Positions 41,501-50,707 of a stretch of DNA of 64,000 bases are shown here, in pieces. Below the pieces are notes generated by a model, which made no database searches, was not told the origin of the DNA, and saw only the letters and a list, made by a program, of their open reading frames with translations. Origin of the DNA: Belliella filtrata (GTDB lineage: Bacteria; Bacteroidota; Bacteroidia; Cytophagales; Cyclobacteriaceae). Positions within the stretch are counted from its first letter, which is position 1. Each line of letters begins with the position of its first letter. The stretch lies in NCBI RefSeq assembly GCF_022549775.1, contig NZ_JAKZGP010000002.1, positions 62,001-126,000 on the forward strand, written 5' to 3'. The translations under genes were made by a program, and so were the position numbers.

Positions 41501-41578
41501 CATGCCCGATGCCTCCCCTACAAAAGGGATCTGTAACAACACCCATAATAGGGTGCTACTAAGTAAACTTGTTTTCAT
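38567..41578 (-). CDS. susC: SusC/RagA-family TonB-dependent outer-membrane transporter
   Basis: 1003 residues, signal peptide, then a carboxypeptidase-regulatory-like domain (about 43-125, GKILDKASQEPIPGASI). The SusC linker EFVVVGYGTARVRDLTGAV and the plug with DIATIDILKDASATAIYGSR follow, and then a 22-strand barrel ending in a terminal aromatic (INASF). No STN domain is visible, so it is not an anti-sigma-coupled receptor. With the SusD partner it imports oligosaccharides into the periplasm using TonB energy. It is the first gene after the intergenic region shared with the divergent AraC regulator, which probably controls it. Confidence 0.96.
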   Translation of the reverse strand: MKTSLLSSTLLWVLLQIPFVGEASGMPYSELLPFQAVENEKVLRGKILDKASQEPIPGASILVKGTSIGVVTDVMGVFEMSIPQDAETLIVSFIGYLQVEIPIENQSIFTIQLEEDTQNLEEFVVVGYGTARVRDLTGAVTRVGEEGFNKGVNVSPDQLIQGKVAGVDIINNSGSPGGEVTFRIRGASSVRSGNQPLFVVDGVPLDGRNTKPAASAGELGSTEGSNPLNFINPNDIATIDILKDASATAIYGSRGANGVVLITTKKGQSGEPRVSLDLQSGVSVIARRPKIMDGNTFREALAHRELSQYDGGANVNAFDEIMQPALTKIVNFSVSGGGKSNDYRLSLGYHDQEGIVRNSGIKKYTANYAATYKLLPEERLKLDVNIIASNNTERGAPITENSNVNGSLIGNAIEWNPTTPFRNSQGDFVQRLYQEGGRNVTGLPTNPLALLEYYNDQSNITNILGSLAASYRIVDGLDYRVSIGVNHAKGNRTVDTSGLLFLNTITDLGLALVNTSQLNSSTLTHTLNYEKQFSKVKVSALAGYEFQDYKSYVNNITARGFSMFEIQGTDILQNPNRDNVQVSSYRDPTNQIQSFFSRLNLNFSDRLLITTTMRADGSTKFGENNKYGYFPSFAGAWVLSEEQFLRNSKNIGMLKLRVGWGRTGNQEFPAGASQDRYAFGLQSLALANVANPNLRWETTETYNVGVDFTFFNHRLAGSIEYFDKSTKDLLFQLPTIQPAPAATYWTNLPATIRNNGVEIMLNALVKETTDFTWEMGANATFLRNIFENYTGAPVLTGQINGNGLGGGSNSQQLINGQPLFTFKMLEFLGFDESGAALYSDEQMIVGNPNPNFLLGVNSNLVYKKFSLNFSLNGVFGHQVYNNTANALITAANFGLGRNTSSEIGLGNESLSNANVVSTRFLESADYLRLQNMSIAYNVGAIKNAFNNVRVSLTGQNLFLITNYSGFDPEVNTNRGVGGVPSFGIEYIPYPAARTFLLGINASF

Positions 41579-41686
41579 GGTATTTTGGGTTGTTTAGGTT
41601 AATTGTAGCAATTGGCTCAAGAATTTGGATAACTTGACCTTTTACTTTGCTAATCAAATGAAAAATAAATTCAACCAGTATAATAA

Positions 41687-41736
41687 TTGTACAACGGTCG
41701 ATGTTATAAAACATACAATACAAGATAGTACAGTAC
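41687..41736. promoter_or_regulatory. Three dyads in the susC-araC divergent region
   Basis: Within 50 bp lie TTGTACAA (41687-41694), ATGTT-4 bp-AACAT (41701-41714) and GTAC-A-GTAC (41728-41736). Evenly placed palindromes between a transporter gene and a divergent AraC gene are likely operators for that regulator. The third overlaps the araC promoter module. Confidence 0.4.
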
Positions 41737-41763
41737 ACAGAACTTTATTTCTTTTTATATTTT
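41728..41763 (+). promoter_or_regulatory. Promoter module of the araC-type gene
   Basis: GTACAGTAC (41728-41736), 19 bp, TATATTTT (41756-41763), then a leader of about 28 nt to the ATG. It shares the GTACAG core and near-identical spacing with the modules on the minus strand. Confidence 0.45.
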
Positions 41764-41797
41764 AGATACCAATAATCACCAACATTCAAGTATTAAC

Positions 41798-42733
41798 ATG
41801 AAAAAAGCCGATTCAATAGAAAAAGGTATTTGGCTACATCCCCAAGCACCAGGTCCCTTGATACATTTCCCCTATATCAGCCAATTTGGAGACATGAAAT
41901 TTTCAAAGGTCAGGATGGACGAGAATATGAAGCCACATTTAAATGATGGTATTGAAATCCATTATGTCGAAAGCGGAAGGTATGAATGGACTATCAATGG
42001 GAATCCTGTATTTCTATATCCTGGTGATCTCTCAATTACAGCTCCATGGCAACTAAATGGAAGTCCTGCGGGTAAGATGGATATGGGACATATAAGCTGG
42101 ATCATCTTAAAACCTGAAAATTATAGTCAAAAAGTAAGTTTGGATTTTGGTCCTTTGTTCAAGAGTTCAAAAGCGATTCAAGGAAACCTCGGAGAATTGA
42201 TTGCCATAGAAAACGGTATAGTTATTAGAAATGTAAAAGTGCTGAGTAGGTATTTCAAAAGAATTTCTGAGGAGCTTCGCACTCAAGGTGCTGGATACAA
42301 AATTGTCATCAGAAATTTACTTGAAAATTTTTTGATTGCTTTAAACAGACAACTGAGCACAAGACAACAGAAAATCGCCCAAGAGGGGTTTCTTATCTCA
42401 CAGTTATCCAATGAAATCTGTAAGGATTTTTCAAAGAAATGGCCAGTAGAGGATCTTGCAATGAAGTTTGGTATGGGAAAGACCAAATTTACGGCAATGG
42501 TAAAGAAGCTCACGGGGTACCCACCCAATAGTTTCATCATTCATTTGAGAATTGCTTATGCAAAAGAAGTCCTGAAAAAGGAAAGGAATGTAAACCTGAC
42601 AAACCTGGCCTATGAATGCGGCTTTTCTTCCTTACAGCACTTCACTACCTATTTTTCAAATCGAACTGGACTAAGCCCTGCTAATTTCCATAAGCAAATT
42701 CATGCAATAGTTCTTAAAGATGTAAAGAAGTGA
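41798..42733 (+). CDS. AraC-family transcriptional regulator
   Basis: 311 residues. The N-terminal cupin-like sensing domain (about 1-140) contains HYVESGRYEWTINGNPVFLYPGD, cut here into its core IHYVESGRYEW and VFLYPGDLSI. The C-terminal pair of helix-turn-helix motifs (about 205-300) reads WPVEDLAMKFGMGKTKF and NLTNLAYECGFSSLQHFTTY, followed by TGLSPANF. Such regulators bind a mono- or oligosaccharide and activate transport and hydrolase genes. It is divergent from susC and is one of only two genes of the locus on the plus strand. Recognition of the dyads at 41687-41736 is inferred from position. Confidence 0.92.
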   Translation: MKKADSIEKGIWLHPQAPGPLIHFPYISQFGDMKFSKVRMDENMKPHLNDGIEIHYVESGRYEWTINGNPVFLYPGDLSITAPWQLNGSPAGKMDMGHISWIILKPENYSQKVSLDFGPLFKSSKAIQGNLGELIAIENGIVIRNVKVLSRYFKRISEELRTQGAGYKIVIRNLLENFLIALNRQLSTRQQKIAQEGFLISQLSNEICKDFSKKWPVEDLAMKFGMGKTKFTAMVKKLTGYPPNSFIIHLRIAYAKEVLKKERNVNLTNLAYECGFSSLQHFTTYFSNRTGLSPANFHKQIHAIVLKDVKK

Positions 42734-42803
42734 TACTGGTACATTTTTCCATTAAATATCCCAGTCAAATTTATCATTGATTGTATCACTTTACTTTCAA
42801 ACC

Positions 42804-44420
42804 CTATTTTTCAAATCTAAAAAAGTCAACCCTAGCAAATCCACTATCATTTATTTGTGAGTCCCTAAGAGCATACAATCCAACCTTCGCTCCAATCCAT
42901 TTTCCTGGCTCAGCTTTGAATGCTGTATGAACTTCTTGAAAATCACTTCCATCTTCACTATAGCTAAAAACACATAATCCACCTTTAGAAACTTTCACAC
43001 GTAAATAGACATCATTGCCTTTAATTTTCCTCAACTCTTCCATTACTTCAGGTTTACCGTTTATAGCCTGCTCACAACTACCATAAATCAAGTAAATGCC
43101 ATCAGGGCTACTATTCAAAAATAGATTGGCATAACTCATGCCCATTACTACGAGGCCTACACGCTCATTTTCTAGCTTTTCATTAGGATAAAAAGCCAAT
43201 TTCGTGGTCACAGTAAATTCTTCAGCAGGAAACTTTTGTAGTAGTAGTTGGGGTACATCCCATAAATTACGTGCTTCGTTCTCTGGTTTTGCTGTAAACA
43301 AAGTAAGTTGCGAATTTCCAGAGTCAATGAATGCCCAAGTAGCTTTAGGATTAGCGTGCCACTGCCACTGTAAGCCTAGCTCGATGCCATCAAATTCATC
43401 AGAATCCGCAGGTGTAGCCATGGGATAGACTTTTCCTACATTCGGTTTAGTCGTTTGCATGACCGGCTCCCCTTTGGTTTCATCACCAGAAAATTCTCCT
43501 ATAATAGGCCAATCATTCTTCCATACCAGAGGCTGTAAGTGCAAAATTCTACCATAAGCATCTTTATCTTGAAAGTGCATAAACCAATCTTCATTGTTTT
43601 CGAGTGAGATCCAAGCCCCTTGATGAGGACCATTAATATCAGTACCTCCTTGATCCATAACTACCCTTTCTTCATATGGACCATAGGGATTTTTAGACCT
43701 AAGGACTAGTTGCCATCCAGTACTTACCCCACCTGCTGGAGCAAAAATATAATAGTAACCATTTCTTTTGTAAAATTTACTACCTTCTACTGTAGGATGG
43801 TTTGGATGACCATCAAAAACCAACCTTCCCGTACCAGTCACTTTTGTACCATCAGGACTCATCGGCTTTACCACCAGTATACTTTTGATTCCAGCGCGAC
43901 TTCCTGCGTAAGCATGTACGAGATAGGCATTCCCATCCTCATCCCACAGGGGACATGCGTCTATGAGCCCTTTACCTGACTCCACAAGTACAGGCTCATC
44001 CCATGGACCAATAGGGTTTTTTGATTTGACCATATAAATCCCAAAATCAGGATCTCCCCAAAAGATATAATACATACCTTCATGGTGCCTGATAGCAGGT
44101 GCCCAAACGCCATCGCCATGTCTTGGCACACTAAAGTGATCAACTGGCACTTGTCTTTGCAATGCATGACCTATCAATTCCCAATTAACCAAATCCTTGG
44201 AGTGTAAAACAGGCAATCCTGGTACGGCATTGAATGAAGAAGCTGTCATATAAAAATCTTCACCTACCCTGACCACATCTGGATCTGAGTAGTCAGCGTG
44301 CAGTACTGGGTTTATGAATGTGTCATCACCTTGATCAGAAACCCAAACTGTCGAAACTTGACCATAACTTTTCATTATTAGCATGGAGCTCAAGAATATT
44401 ACGCTAAATGTATTTTTCAT
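42804..44420 (-). CDS. GH43 glycosidase (beta-xylosidase / alpha-L-arabinofuranosidase type)
   Basis: 538 residues with a signal peptide. Residues about 33-330 form the five-bladed propeller with base Asp46 (YSDPDVV), pKa-modulating Asp154 (LIDACPLWDEDG) and acid Glu212 (TVEGSKFYKR). The C-terminal beta-sandwich (about 345-535, FDGIELGLQWQWHANP) is the GH43 accessory domain that closes the active site of xylosidase/arabinofuranosidase subfamilies such as GH43_12. Likely removes terminal arabinofuranose or xylose in the periplasm. Its 3' end lies 70 bp from the convergent araC gene; no clear terminator hairpin was recognised there. Confidence 0.88.
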   Translation of the reverse strand: MKNTFSVIFLSSMLIMKSYGQVSTVWVSDQGDDTFINPVLHADYSDPDVVRVGEDFYMTASSFNAVPGLPVLHSKDLVNWELIGHALQRQVPVDHFSVPRHGDGVWAPAIRHHEGMYYIFWGDPDFGIYMVKSKNPIGPWDEPVLVESGKGLIDACPLWDEDGNAYLVHAYAGSRAGIKSILVVKPMSPDGTKVTGTGRLVFDGHPNHPTVEGSKFYKRNGYYYIFAPAGGVSTGWQLVLRSKNPYGPYEERVVMDQGGTDINGPHQGAWISLENNEDWFMHFQDKDAYGRILHLQPLVWKNDWPIIGEFSGDETKGEPVMQTTKPNVGKVYPMATPADSDEFDGIELGLQWQWHANPKATWAFIDSGNSQLTLFTAKPENEARNLWDVPQLLLQKFPAEEFTVTTKLAFYPNEKLENERVGLVVMGMSYANLFLNSSPDGIYLIYGSCEQAINGKPEVMEELRKIKGNDVYLRVKVSKGGLCVFSYSEDGSDFQEVHTAFKAEPGKWIGAKVGLYALRDSQINDSGFARVDFFRFEK

Positions 44421-44567
44421 ATCCTATTCATTAAAGCTTCATTGTGTTTTTTGAATTGATTTATCATCATGCAATAATGGTTTCATTTTGAGATTTGAGT
44501 TTCCCTACACCACAACTTATTAAACTATTATTTAAGGTTACGAAACTTTAAATCCCAAATCATATAT

Positions 44568-47000
44568 TTAATTCACCTTCAATGTGACATCACCGGACTT
44601 CAATCCCTCACTTTTTGCTACAAGGTGTATTGCTCCTGATGTCCTTTCAGATTGGATTATCACAAGACATTTGCCATGAAATGCTTTTCTAAATGGTGCT
44701 TTAAAAGATTCTAAACTTGCTTGATAACCATTATCAACTCCGACGATTCTCCCAGGACCTGTGATTTCAAATTCAATCAAGTGATCCGCATAGGGTACAA
44801 GGTTACCTTCTTGGTCTTTGACCTCTACAGTAATGAATGAAAGGTCTTTGCCATCTGCACTTAACTCGTTGCGGTCTGCTACTGTTTGTATTTGATAGGC
44901 CTCTGCTGCGGTATGAATCTCTTTTTCTAATACAACCTTTCCATCTTTTTTACTGACTGCTTTCAGTGTACCTTTTTGATATGGCACTCGCCACATCACA
45001 TGGAGATCATCTCCCCGCTTTTTCTCTACGCCAATTGATTTGCCATTCAAGAACAATTCCACTTCATCTGCCTGGCTATAATAGGCCCAAACATCCACCA
45101 ATTCACCATCCTGCCAGTTCCAGTGTGGATAAATATGTAATACAGGCTTGTCTGTCCATTCACTCTGATACATGTAGTAAGCATCTTTAGGAAATCCAGC
45201 CAAATCGACAATCCCAAAATAGGAACTCCTGGCAGGATATGGATACGGAATCGGTTCACCTAAATAGTCAAAACCTGTCCATACAAACAACCCTGCCATG
45301 TGATCGAGGGCTTTGATCGTTTTCCATGTTTCCTCATGTGTACTTCCCCAGTATGCTGAGACATGATCATAAGCTGAGACTGAAAACTCATCATTCCCAG
45401 TCACCAACGGAATATCGTGTGCTATGGGCCATCTCATCACAGAGTCTGATGGCATTTGATAAAATCCTCGTGTTGCCAAAGCAGACATGCTCTCACTGGC
45501 TATAATGGACTCTCCAGGATAAGTTTCAGGAAAATCGCTGTATGCCTCATGCTTGTAATTGAACCCCAAAAGATCCAAGGCTCCAGATTGATAGATAAAA
45601 TTCTTTTCAGGTTCGTTTTCCGTCAAAGCTGCCGTAACCGGTCTTGTGGTATCTAGCTCTTTTACGATGTTTGCCAATGCCCTGGTAATCACAAGTCCAG
45701 TACTATCAAATTGTTCCCTGATCTCGTTGCCTATGCTCCACATCATGATAGAAGGATGGTTTCTATCTCTTTTGATCATATCCTGTAGATCCCTCTGGTG
45801 CCATTCATCCCAATCCTTATGATAATCTTCTTTGGCTTTTCTTTTCTTCCAAACATCAAAAGCTTCATCTTGAACAATAAACCCCATCTCATCACATAGT
45901 TCCAAAAGCTCAGAAGCAGGTGGATTATGGGCTGTTCTGATGGCATTAACCCCCATTTCTTTTAATATTTCCAATTGTCTTTGAATAGCCCTCTTGTTGA
46001 CCGCTGCTCCCAAAGCACCTAAATCGTGGTGCAAACAAACGCCTAAAATCTTCTTTTGAACACCATTCAGTGAAAATCCCTTTTCAGGATCAAATTCAAA
46101 ATACCTAATTCCTAAAGGTGTGCTGTATACATCCTTCTTCTTCCCATTTTGATATACTTCTGAAATCACAGTGTATAAATATGGATCCTCAACACGCCAA
46201 AGCTTTGCATTTTCAACTTCCAGACTGTGTTCCACTTGCTCAACCTGACCTGCTTTAACTTGACCTGAGGACTCCTGCCTGGCTACTTCCTTCTCTTCGC
46301 TATTCAGTATAATGGATACTAAGGTATACTCTTCTTCTGCAACAGAAGCATTCTTTAACTGGACTGCTAAGGAAACCTTGGCATGCTGATCATTGATCTC
46401 TGGAGTGGTAACAAAAGTACCCCAGTGATCGACATGCAACTTATTGGCTGCCACCATACGAACATTCCTATAGATCCCCGAGCCAGTATACCACCTTGAA
46501 TTGGGTTGATCTTCATTATCGACTTTTACCGCAATCAAATTTGTACTGTCCCCATAGGTCAAATAAGGTGACAAATCGTATTTGAATCCAATATAACCGT
46601 TAGGCCTTTTACCCAGGTAATGCCCATTGATCCAAACTTCGCTATTGCTATAAACACCATCAAATTCAATCCAAACCTCTTTCTGCTCGTAAGTCTTCGG
46701 GACTGTAAAAGCTTTTCTATACCATCCCTTTCCAGCAGGCAATGCTCCTCCTTCAGGCGTGGTGGGGTGCTGCTCACTGAATGAACCTTCAATACTCCAA
46801 TCATGTGGAAGTTCTAAACTTCTCCAAGCTGTATCATCAAAATCAGGTTCTGTTGCCTCAGGAAAATCCCCCAAGCTAAATTTCCAATCCAAATTAAAGT
46901 CTATCACTTCTCGTGGATTTTCCTGTGTACTACACGCTGAAAATAAGCCATAACTTATCATCATAAGGGTGTACAAAAATTGCTTCCTGATATTTTTCAT
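44568..47000 (-). CDS. GH2 beta-galactosidase-like lipoprotein with DUF4982-type C-terminus
   Basis: About 810 residues. ATG at 47000 is preferred over an in-frame TTG at 47009, giving the lipoprotein signal MKNIRKQFLYTLMMISYGLF then SAC. Domains: jelly roll, Ig-like, TIM barrel (about 300-600) with acid/base Glu429 in SIGNEI and nucleophile Glu506 in IASESMSAL (both numbered from the TTG; subtract three from the ATG). A DUF4982-type beta domain (PVLHIYPHWNW) and an invasin-like Ig domain (DLSFITVEVKDQEGNLVPYA) follow. Bacteroidota GH2 proteins of this build are mostly beta-galactosidases, some beta-glucuronidases. Lies 34 bp downstream of the malectin-GH2 gene. Confidence 0.88.
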   Translation of the reverse strand: MKNIRKQFLYTLMMISYGLFSACSTQENPREVIDFNLDWKFSLGDFPEATEPDFDDTAWRSLELPHDWSIEGSFSEQHPTTPEGGALPAGKGWYRKAFTVPKTYEQKEVWIEFDGVYSNSEVWINGHYLGKRPNGYIGFKYDLSPYLTYGDSTNLIAVKVDNEDQPNSRWYTGSGIYRNVRMVAANKLHVDHWGTFVTTPEINDQHAKVSLAVQLKNASVAEEEYTLVSIILNSEEKEVARQESSGQVKAGQVEQVEHSLEVENAKLWRVEDPYLYTVISEVYQNGKKKDVYSTPLGIRYFEFDPEKGFSLNGVQKKILGVCLHHDLGALGAAVNKRAIQRQLEILKEMGVNAIRTAHNPPASELLELCDEMGFIVQDEAFDVWKKRKAKEDYHKDWDEWHQRDLQDMIKRDRNHPSIMMWSIGNEIREQFDSTGLVITRALANIVKELDTTRPVTAALTENEPEKNFIYQSGALDLLGFNYKHEAYSDFPETYPGESIIASESMSALATRGFYQMPSDSVMRWPIAHDIPLVTGNDEFSVSAYDHVSAYWGSTHEETWKTIKALDHMAGLFVWTGFDYLGEPIPYPYPARSSYFGIVDLAGFPKDAYYMYQSEWTDKPVLHIYPHWNWQDGELVDVWAYYSQADEVELFLNGKSIGVEKKRGDDLHVMWRVPYQKGTLKAVSKKDGKVVLEKEIHTAAEAYQIQTVADRNELSADGKDLSFITVEVKDQEGNLVPYADHLIEFEITGPGRIVGVDNGYQASLESFKAPFRKAFHGKCLVIIQSERTSGAIHLVAKSEGLKSGDVTLKVN

Positions 47001-47042
47001 GGTAATCAATTTATTGAAATGTCTATTTGGAGTTATTGGTGT

Positions 47043-50000
47043 TTATTGAAATTCAATTGACGCTATTTTCAAACCTTTCATGCCCTCACCTGATAGTATG
47101 ATTTTGTAGTCTCCAGCGTTGATACTTGAGCCTGATGTGGTATTAAGCACGCGCCACTTTTCATCTGCTACAGGAAAAGTAAGGGTATCGTCTCGCATGA
47201 CTGTGCCGTTGGCAGCTTCTATTCTGAAATTTACCGAAATCGGCTTATCACTCACATTCATATAGCGATAACGAATCAAATAAGTACCTGCTAGCCCAGG
47301 GTAAACTTTTACTGCCATACTAAATTCAGCATCATCTGTGATTTCGATATGTTCTTCATTTCTAAAATTGGCTTCAATAAAACCTTCCCCTTCGATCATG
47401 GTCTCTTGCGCTTGGAATAAGTTGATGGGTCTAGCCTCTTCTCCCTCACCCATTTGATAATCAGGCACAGTAACTATACTGTACATATGCGCTGCACAAG
47501 TTCCCATGATAGAACCGAAATCAACAGGTTCTCCAGCTTTGAAATTTCTTACCAAAACTTTGAAAACAGCTCCTTCACCATTTGAAGCCATACTTTCAGT
47601 CTCTTCATATCCTGTCAGCCAGTCTGGAAATTCCTTGCTCATTGAATCTATCAAAACATAAACCTTACTATCTTTCAACACTTCAAAACTTCCTTCAAAA
47701 GCTTCCTCTCCCAAACTTTGAGCGCATTGAAGCCAATCGGCCCCAAATAGCTCATAGGGTAGGCTTGCAAAGGCTACTTCCTTATCCATGTATTGAGGTT
47801 GACCAGTGTCAAGCCATGAATTAATTTTCAACAAATTCTCTGAATTGACGCTTGATTTTAAAGAATGCATCGTTTTGCTCGAAGCCTCGGATGGTTTTTT
47901 ATTCGGATCGTCCGAAGCAATGGCAATTCCAGAAATGACCGCTTGACCAGATTGCACGCCTGTAAAATCAATCACTATTTCTCCTGAAGTAACTTCTACT
48001 TTGACCGTTTTTTTCAAAGCATGATCATGCCCTAATTCTGAAAAAATATCTAAATCTTTCAACACTGTCTTCCCATTTACCCCAACATCAAACACCCGCC
48101 AGCTTTTTGAATCCATGCTACCACCTGTACCATACCATGGCTCAACAAAGTAAAACGTTATCCAATAAGTGCCGCTTTCAACAGGAAATTTATACTTCAG
48201 CTTATCCCTTCCAAACCTAAAAGTTTGAAACAAGCCCCAATCTCTAGTACCTTGGATAGGATCAAATGTTCTCCTCTGACTTGCATAAAAAGGAGGTAAA
48301 TCATCAAAATCAGCTGTCCAAGATACCGATCCCCAGGAGTTCTCTCCACTCAAGGGTACATCTGCCTGCCATAAATGCCCAAAGCTATCTGTAAAGTCCG
48401 GCCCACCACAATTGACCCTATATAGATAATTGAACCCAGGCTCAGCACCCAAAATCAGTTTGTCATTATGATAGAAGGACTCAAAATTTGGAGATTCAGG
48501 AAGGTGATTTAGTACAATTACATCTTCAGCCACGAGCTCCCCATCAACATAGCCCTTGGCTAATAGCACATTGTACTGGATATTTATTTGATCCCACTGA
48601 AAGTTCTTTCCTAAGCCCGGATGCTCTTTTTTGCCTAAGCTTTCACCGTCCAGGTCATTGAAAAGTTCAACCTCATCACAATTAGAAAAAACAATGAGGC
48701 TATCTTTTACCCCTGGCGTATGCCAGCGATCAGGCCAGGTATGTGAAACGATATACACCATAGGATCTGAATACTTGGAGGCATAGGAAGCCCTATACAT
48801 AAAATAAGCATCCAAAGGCTCCTCCCATGGCGTCACCAAGCCTTTGTAGTTGACGGGTCCAACACGATCAATATCTCTAAAGCCTTCACCATTTTGAATT
48901 CGCCCTGGATTTTCATGGGAGTTGTAGAGCCATTGAAACTGACCAGCGAGGTGGTCTTTGTGTTCCTCTGCCAAGCGAATCTTCGACTGCATGAGTTGAT
49001 AAAACCGATCTTCACTGTATATCCCATTTTGGTCAAAAGGGCCACTGGTGTGCAAATCCAAGCTTCTCCAAGCGCCATATTCTCCATTTAGGATCTGTCT
49101 ACTCAATTCTTCTCCATATTTCTCTGGATCACCTCCATAGGTTCCAGACCAGTTCTGTACCACGTTCCAATCAGTTCCTTCTCCACCATTGCAAGTGGTG
49201 ACTAGTCTTTGAGAAGAGGTAGTTGGATCCATTTCTCTTATAATTTCAGTACATTCTTCAGCAAATGCTTTGGGGATGGTGCTTTCATTCTGGAGTCCCC
49301 AAAGAATCACAGAGGGACTATTTCTCCTTTCCTTCACCCATTCACGCAAGAGTGTCTTGAAATTCTCTCTAAATGCAGGAGTATCATACCATATGTGAGC
49401 AGAGAATTGAGTCCAAAACAGAACCCCTCTCCTGTCCCATTCTTCGTGATACTTCAAGTGATGCGGTTGGTGAGCATCCCTAAATGCATTGAACCCTGCT
49501 GCTACTATTTGATCCACCCTAGAGCGCACCTGTTGCTCAGAAAAAGCATGGCTGTTGCCAATCAAATGCTCATACTCACAAGTTCCATTGATAAATACTG
49601 GCTCATCATTGATAAAGAACCTGTTATCATCTCCTTCCCTTCCTATGGGCCAGCTGATCCACCTGATGCCATAAGGTGTTTCCATTTCATCGATGATTTT
49701 GCCTTTGTGCTTGATCGCTGTCACCACTTTATACATGTAAGGATTCTCAGGAGACCAAAGTTTAGGGCTTGCTATTTCTGGAAGCTCCTGTTTAAACGTC
49801 CGTAATTCGCCTTTTTTCAGGTTTACTTTAGATTCCGTTTTTTTTACTTGCTTTCCTTGATCATCAATAAGCGTATTGACTAAAGAATAGGTGACTGGTT
49901 TATCTCCATAGTTTTTTAATTCCGTGTGGATATGGAGCTTGGCCTTCTCTTTATCTGTGCTTGGATCATTCCAAACATGCACACCAAAAGGTTCTATCCT

Positions 50001-50600
50001 TACTGGAGCTGTAACTACCAAAGTAACGGGCCTAAAAATCCCCAAAGGTTGTGAGCCTTCTGAAAAGCCCCATTCTCCAGAACAGCCACCACATACCCAG
50101 GGAAGATCTGCAATCATGGCTGGATGATCTGCTTTTACGGCTAAGGTATTTTCTTTGCCAAACAAAATTGCATCAGAAATATTTAATGTAAATGTTGTTC
50201 TTCCTCCTGCATGTTCGCCCACCTTAATGCCATTGACCCAAACCGTAGCATATGAACCTACTCCCTCAAAGAACAAAAAATGTTGCTTTGATTGATCCTT
50301 GATATCTACTTCGAAAGTTTTTCTATACCATGCAAAACCATGCTTATTGCCATGTTTCATCCTTCGATACCCTTCATACTGATCCCAATTATGCGGAACA
50401 GTCACGGCCTTCCATTGACTATCATCAAAATCCACCTCCTCGAACCCATCTTCATTGATTTCTACCAAACCCGTGGCCACACTTCTCCATCCTCCATTCA
50501 GGTCCGCAGCTTTCCGAACTTCCTGAGCAAAAGCTGAGTACGTTAAACAGAGTATAAAAAAAATTGATTTGATAAAAACCCTATGGAATAATCTCAACAT
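47043..50600 (-). CDS. Large GH2 glycosidase with internal malectin domain
   Basis: 1185 residues with a signal peptide (AFAQ). GH2 jelly roll (about 35-190), Ig-like (200-310) and TIM barrel with acid/base Glu439 (GLQNESTIPK) and nucleophile Glu507 (LNGEYGAW) are clear. A malectin-like carbohydrate-binding domain follows at about 710-880 (VNCGGPDFTDSFG, FAVEPWYG-like FVEPWYGTGG), then a region with further beta domains to the end, the last starting near EGEGFIEANFRNEEH. The NGEYG nucleophile context differs from LacZ. Such multi-domain GH2 enzymes occur in pectin loci and include uronidases. Heads the pair of GH2 genes; the alpha-uronidase-like gene lies 107 bp upstream. Confidence 0.85.
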   Translation of the reverse strand: MLRLFHRVFIKSIFFILCLTYSAFAQEVRKAADLNGGWRSVATGLVEINEDGFEEVDFDDSQWKAVTVPHNWDQYEGYRRMKHGNKHGFAWYRKTFEVDIKDQSKQHFLFFEGVGSYATVWVNGIKVGEHAGGRTTFTLNISDAILFGKENTLAVKADHPAMIADLPWVCGGCSGEWGFSEGSQPLGIFRPVTLVVTAPVRIEPFGVHVWNDPSTDKEKAKLHIHTELKNYGDKPVTYSLVNTLIDDQGKQVKKTESKVNLKKGELRTFKQELPEIASPKLWSPENPYMYKVVTAIKHKGKIIDEMETPYGIRWISWPIGREGDDNRFFINDEPVFINGTCEYEHLIGNSHAFSEQQVRSRVDQIVAAGFNAFRDAHQPHHLKYHEEWDRRGVLFWTQFSAHIWYDTPAFRENFKTLLREWVKERRNSPSVILWGLQNESTIPKAFAEECTEIIREMDPTTSSQRLVTTCNGGEGTDWNVVQNWSGTYGGDPEKYGEELSRQILNGEYGAWRSLDLHTSGPFDQNGIYSEDRFYQLMQSKIRLAEEHKDHLAGQFQWLYNSHENPGRIQNGEGFRDIDRVGPVNYKGLVTPWEEPLDAYFMYRASYASKYSDPMVYIVSHTWPDRWHTPGVKDSLIVFSNCDEVELFNDLDGESLGKKEHPGLGKNFQWDQINIQYNVLLAKGYVDGELVAEDVIVLNHLPESPNFESFYHNDKLILGAEPGFNYLYRVNCGGPDFTDSFGHLWQADVPLSGENSWGSVSWTADFDDLPPFYASQRRTFDPIQGTRDWGLFQTFRFGRDKLKYKFPVESGTYWITFYFVEPWYGTGGSMDSKSWRVFDVGVNGKTVLKDLDIFSELGHDHALKKTVKVEVTSGEIVIDFTGVQSGQAVISGIAIASDDPNKKPSEASSKTMHSLKSSVNSENLLKINSWLDTGQPQYMDKEVAFASLPYELFGADWLQCAQSLGEEAFEGSFEVLKDSKVYVLIDSMSKEFPDWLTGYEETESMASNGEGAVFKVLVRNFKAGEPVDFGSIMGTCAAHMYSIVTVPDYQMGEGEEARPINLFQAQETMIEGEGFIEANFRNEEHIEITDDAEFSMAVKVYPGLAGTYLIRYRYMNVSDKPISVNFRIEAANGTVMRDDTLTFPVADEKWRVLNTTSGSSINAGDYKIILSGEGMKGLKIASIEFQ

Positions 50601-50707
50601 GATATTGGCTATAAGTATGGTTTATGGGTTTAACTTGAACTATCTAAAACTTCACAATTATCAATGCACCTGATAAAGTTTAGCTTATATGTAAACTCTT
50701 TCCTCCA

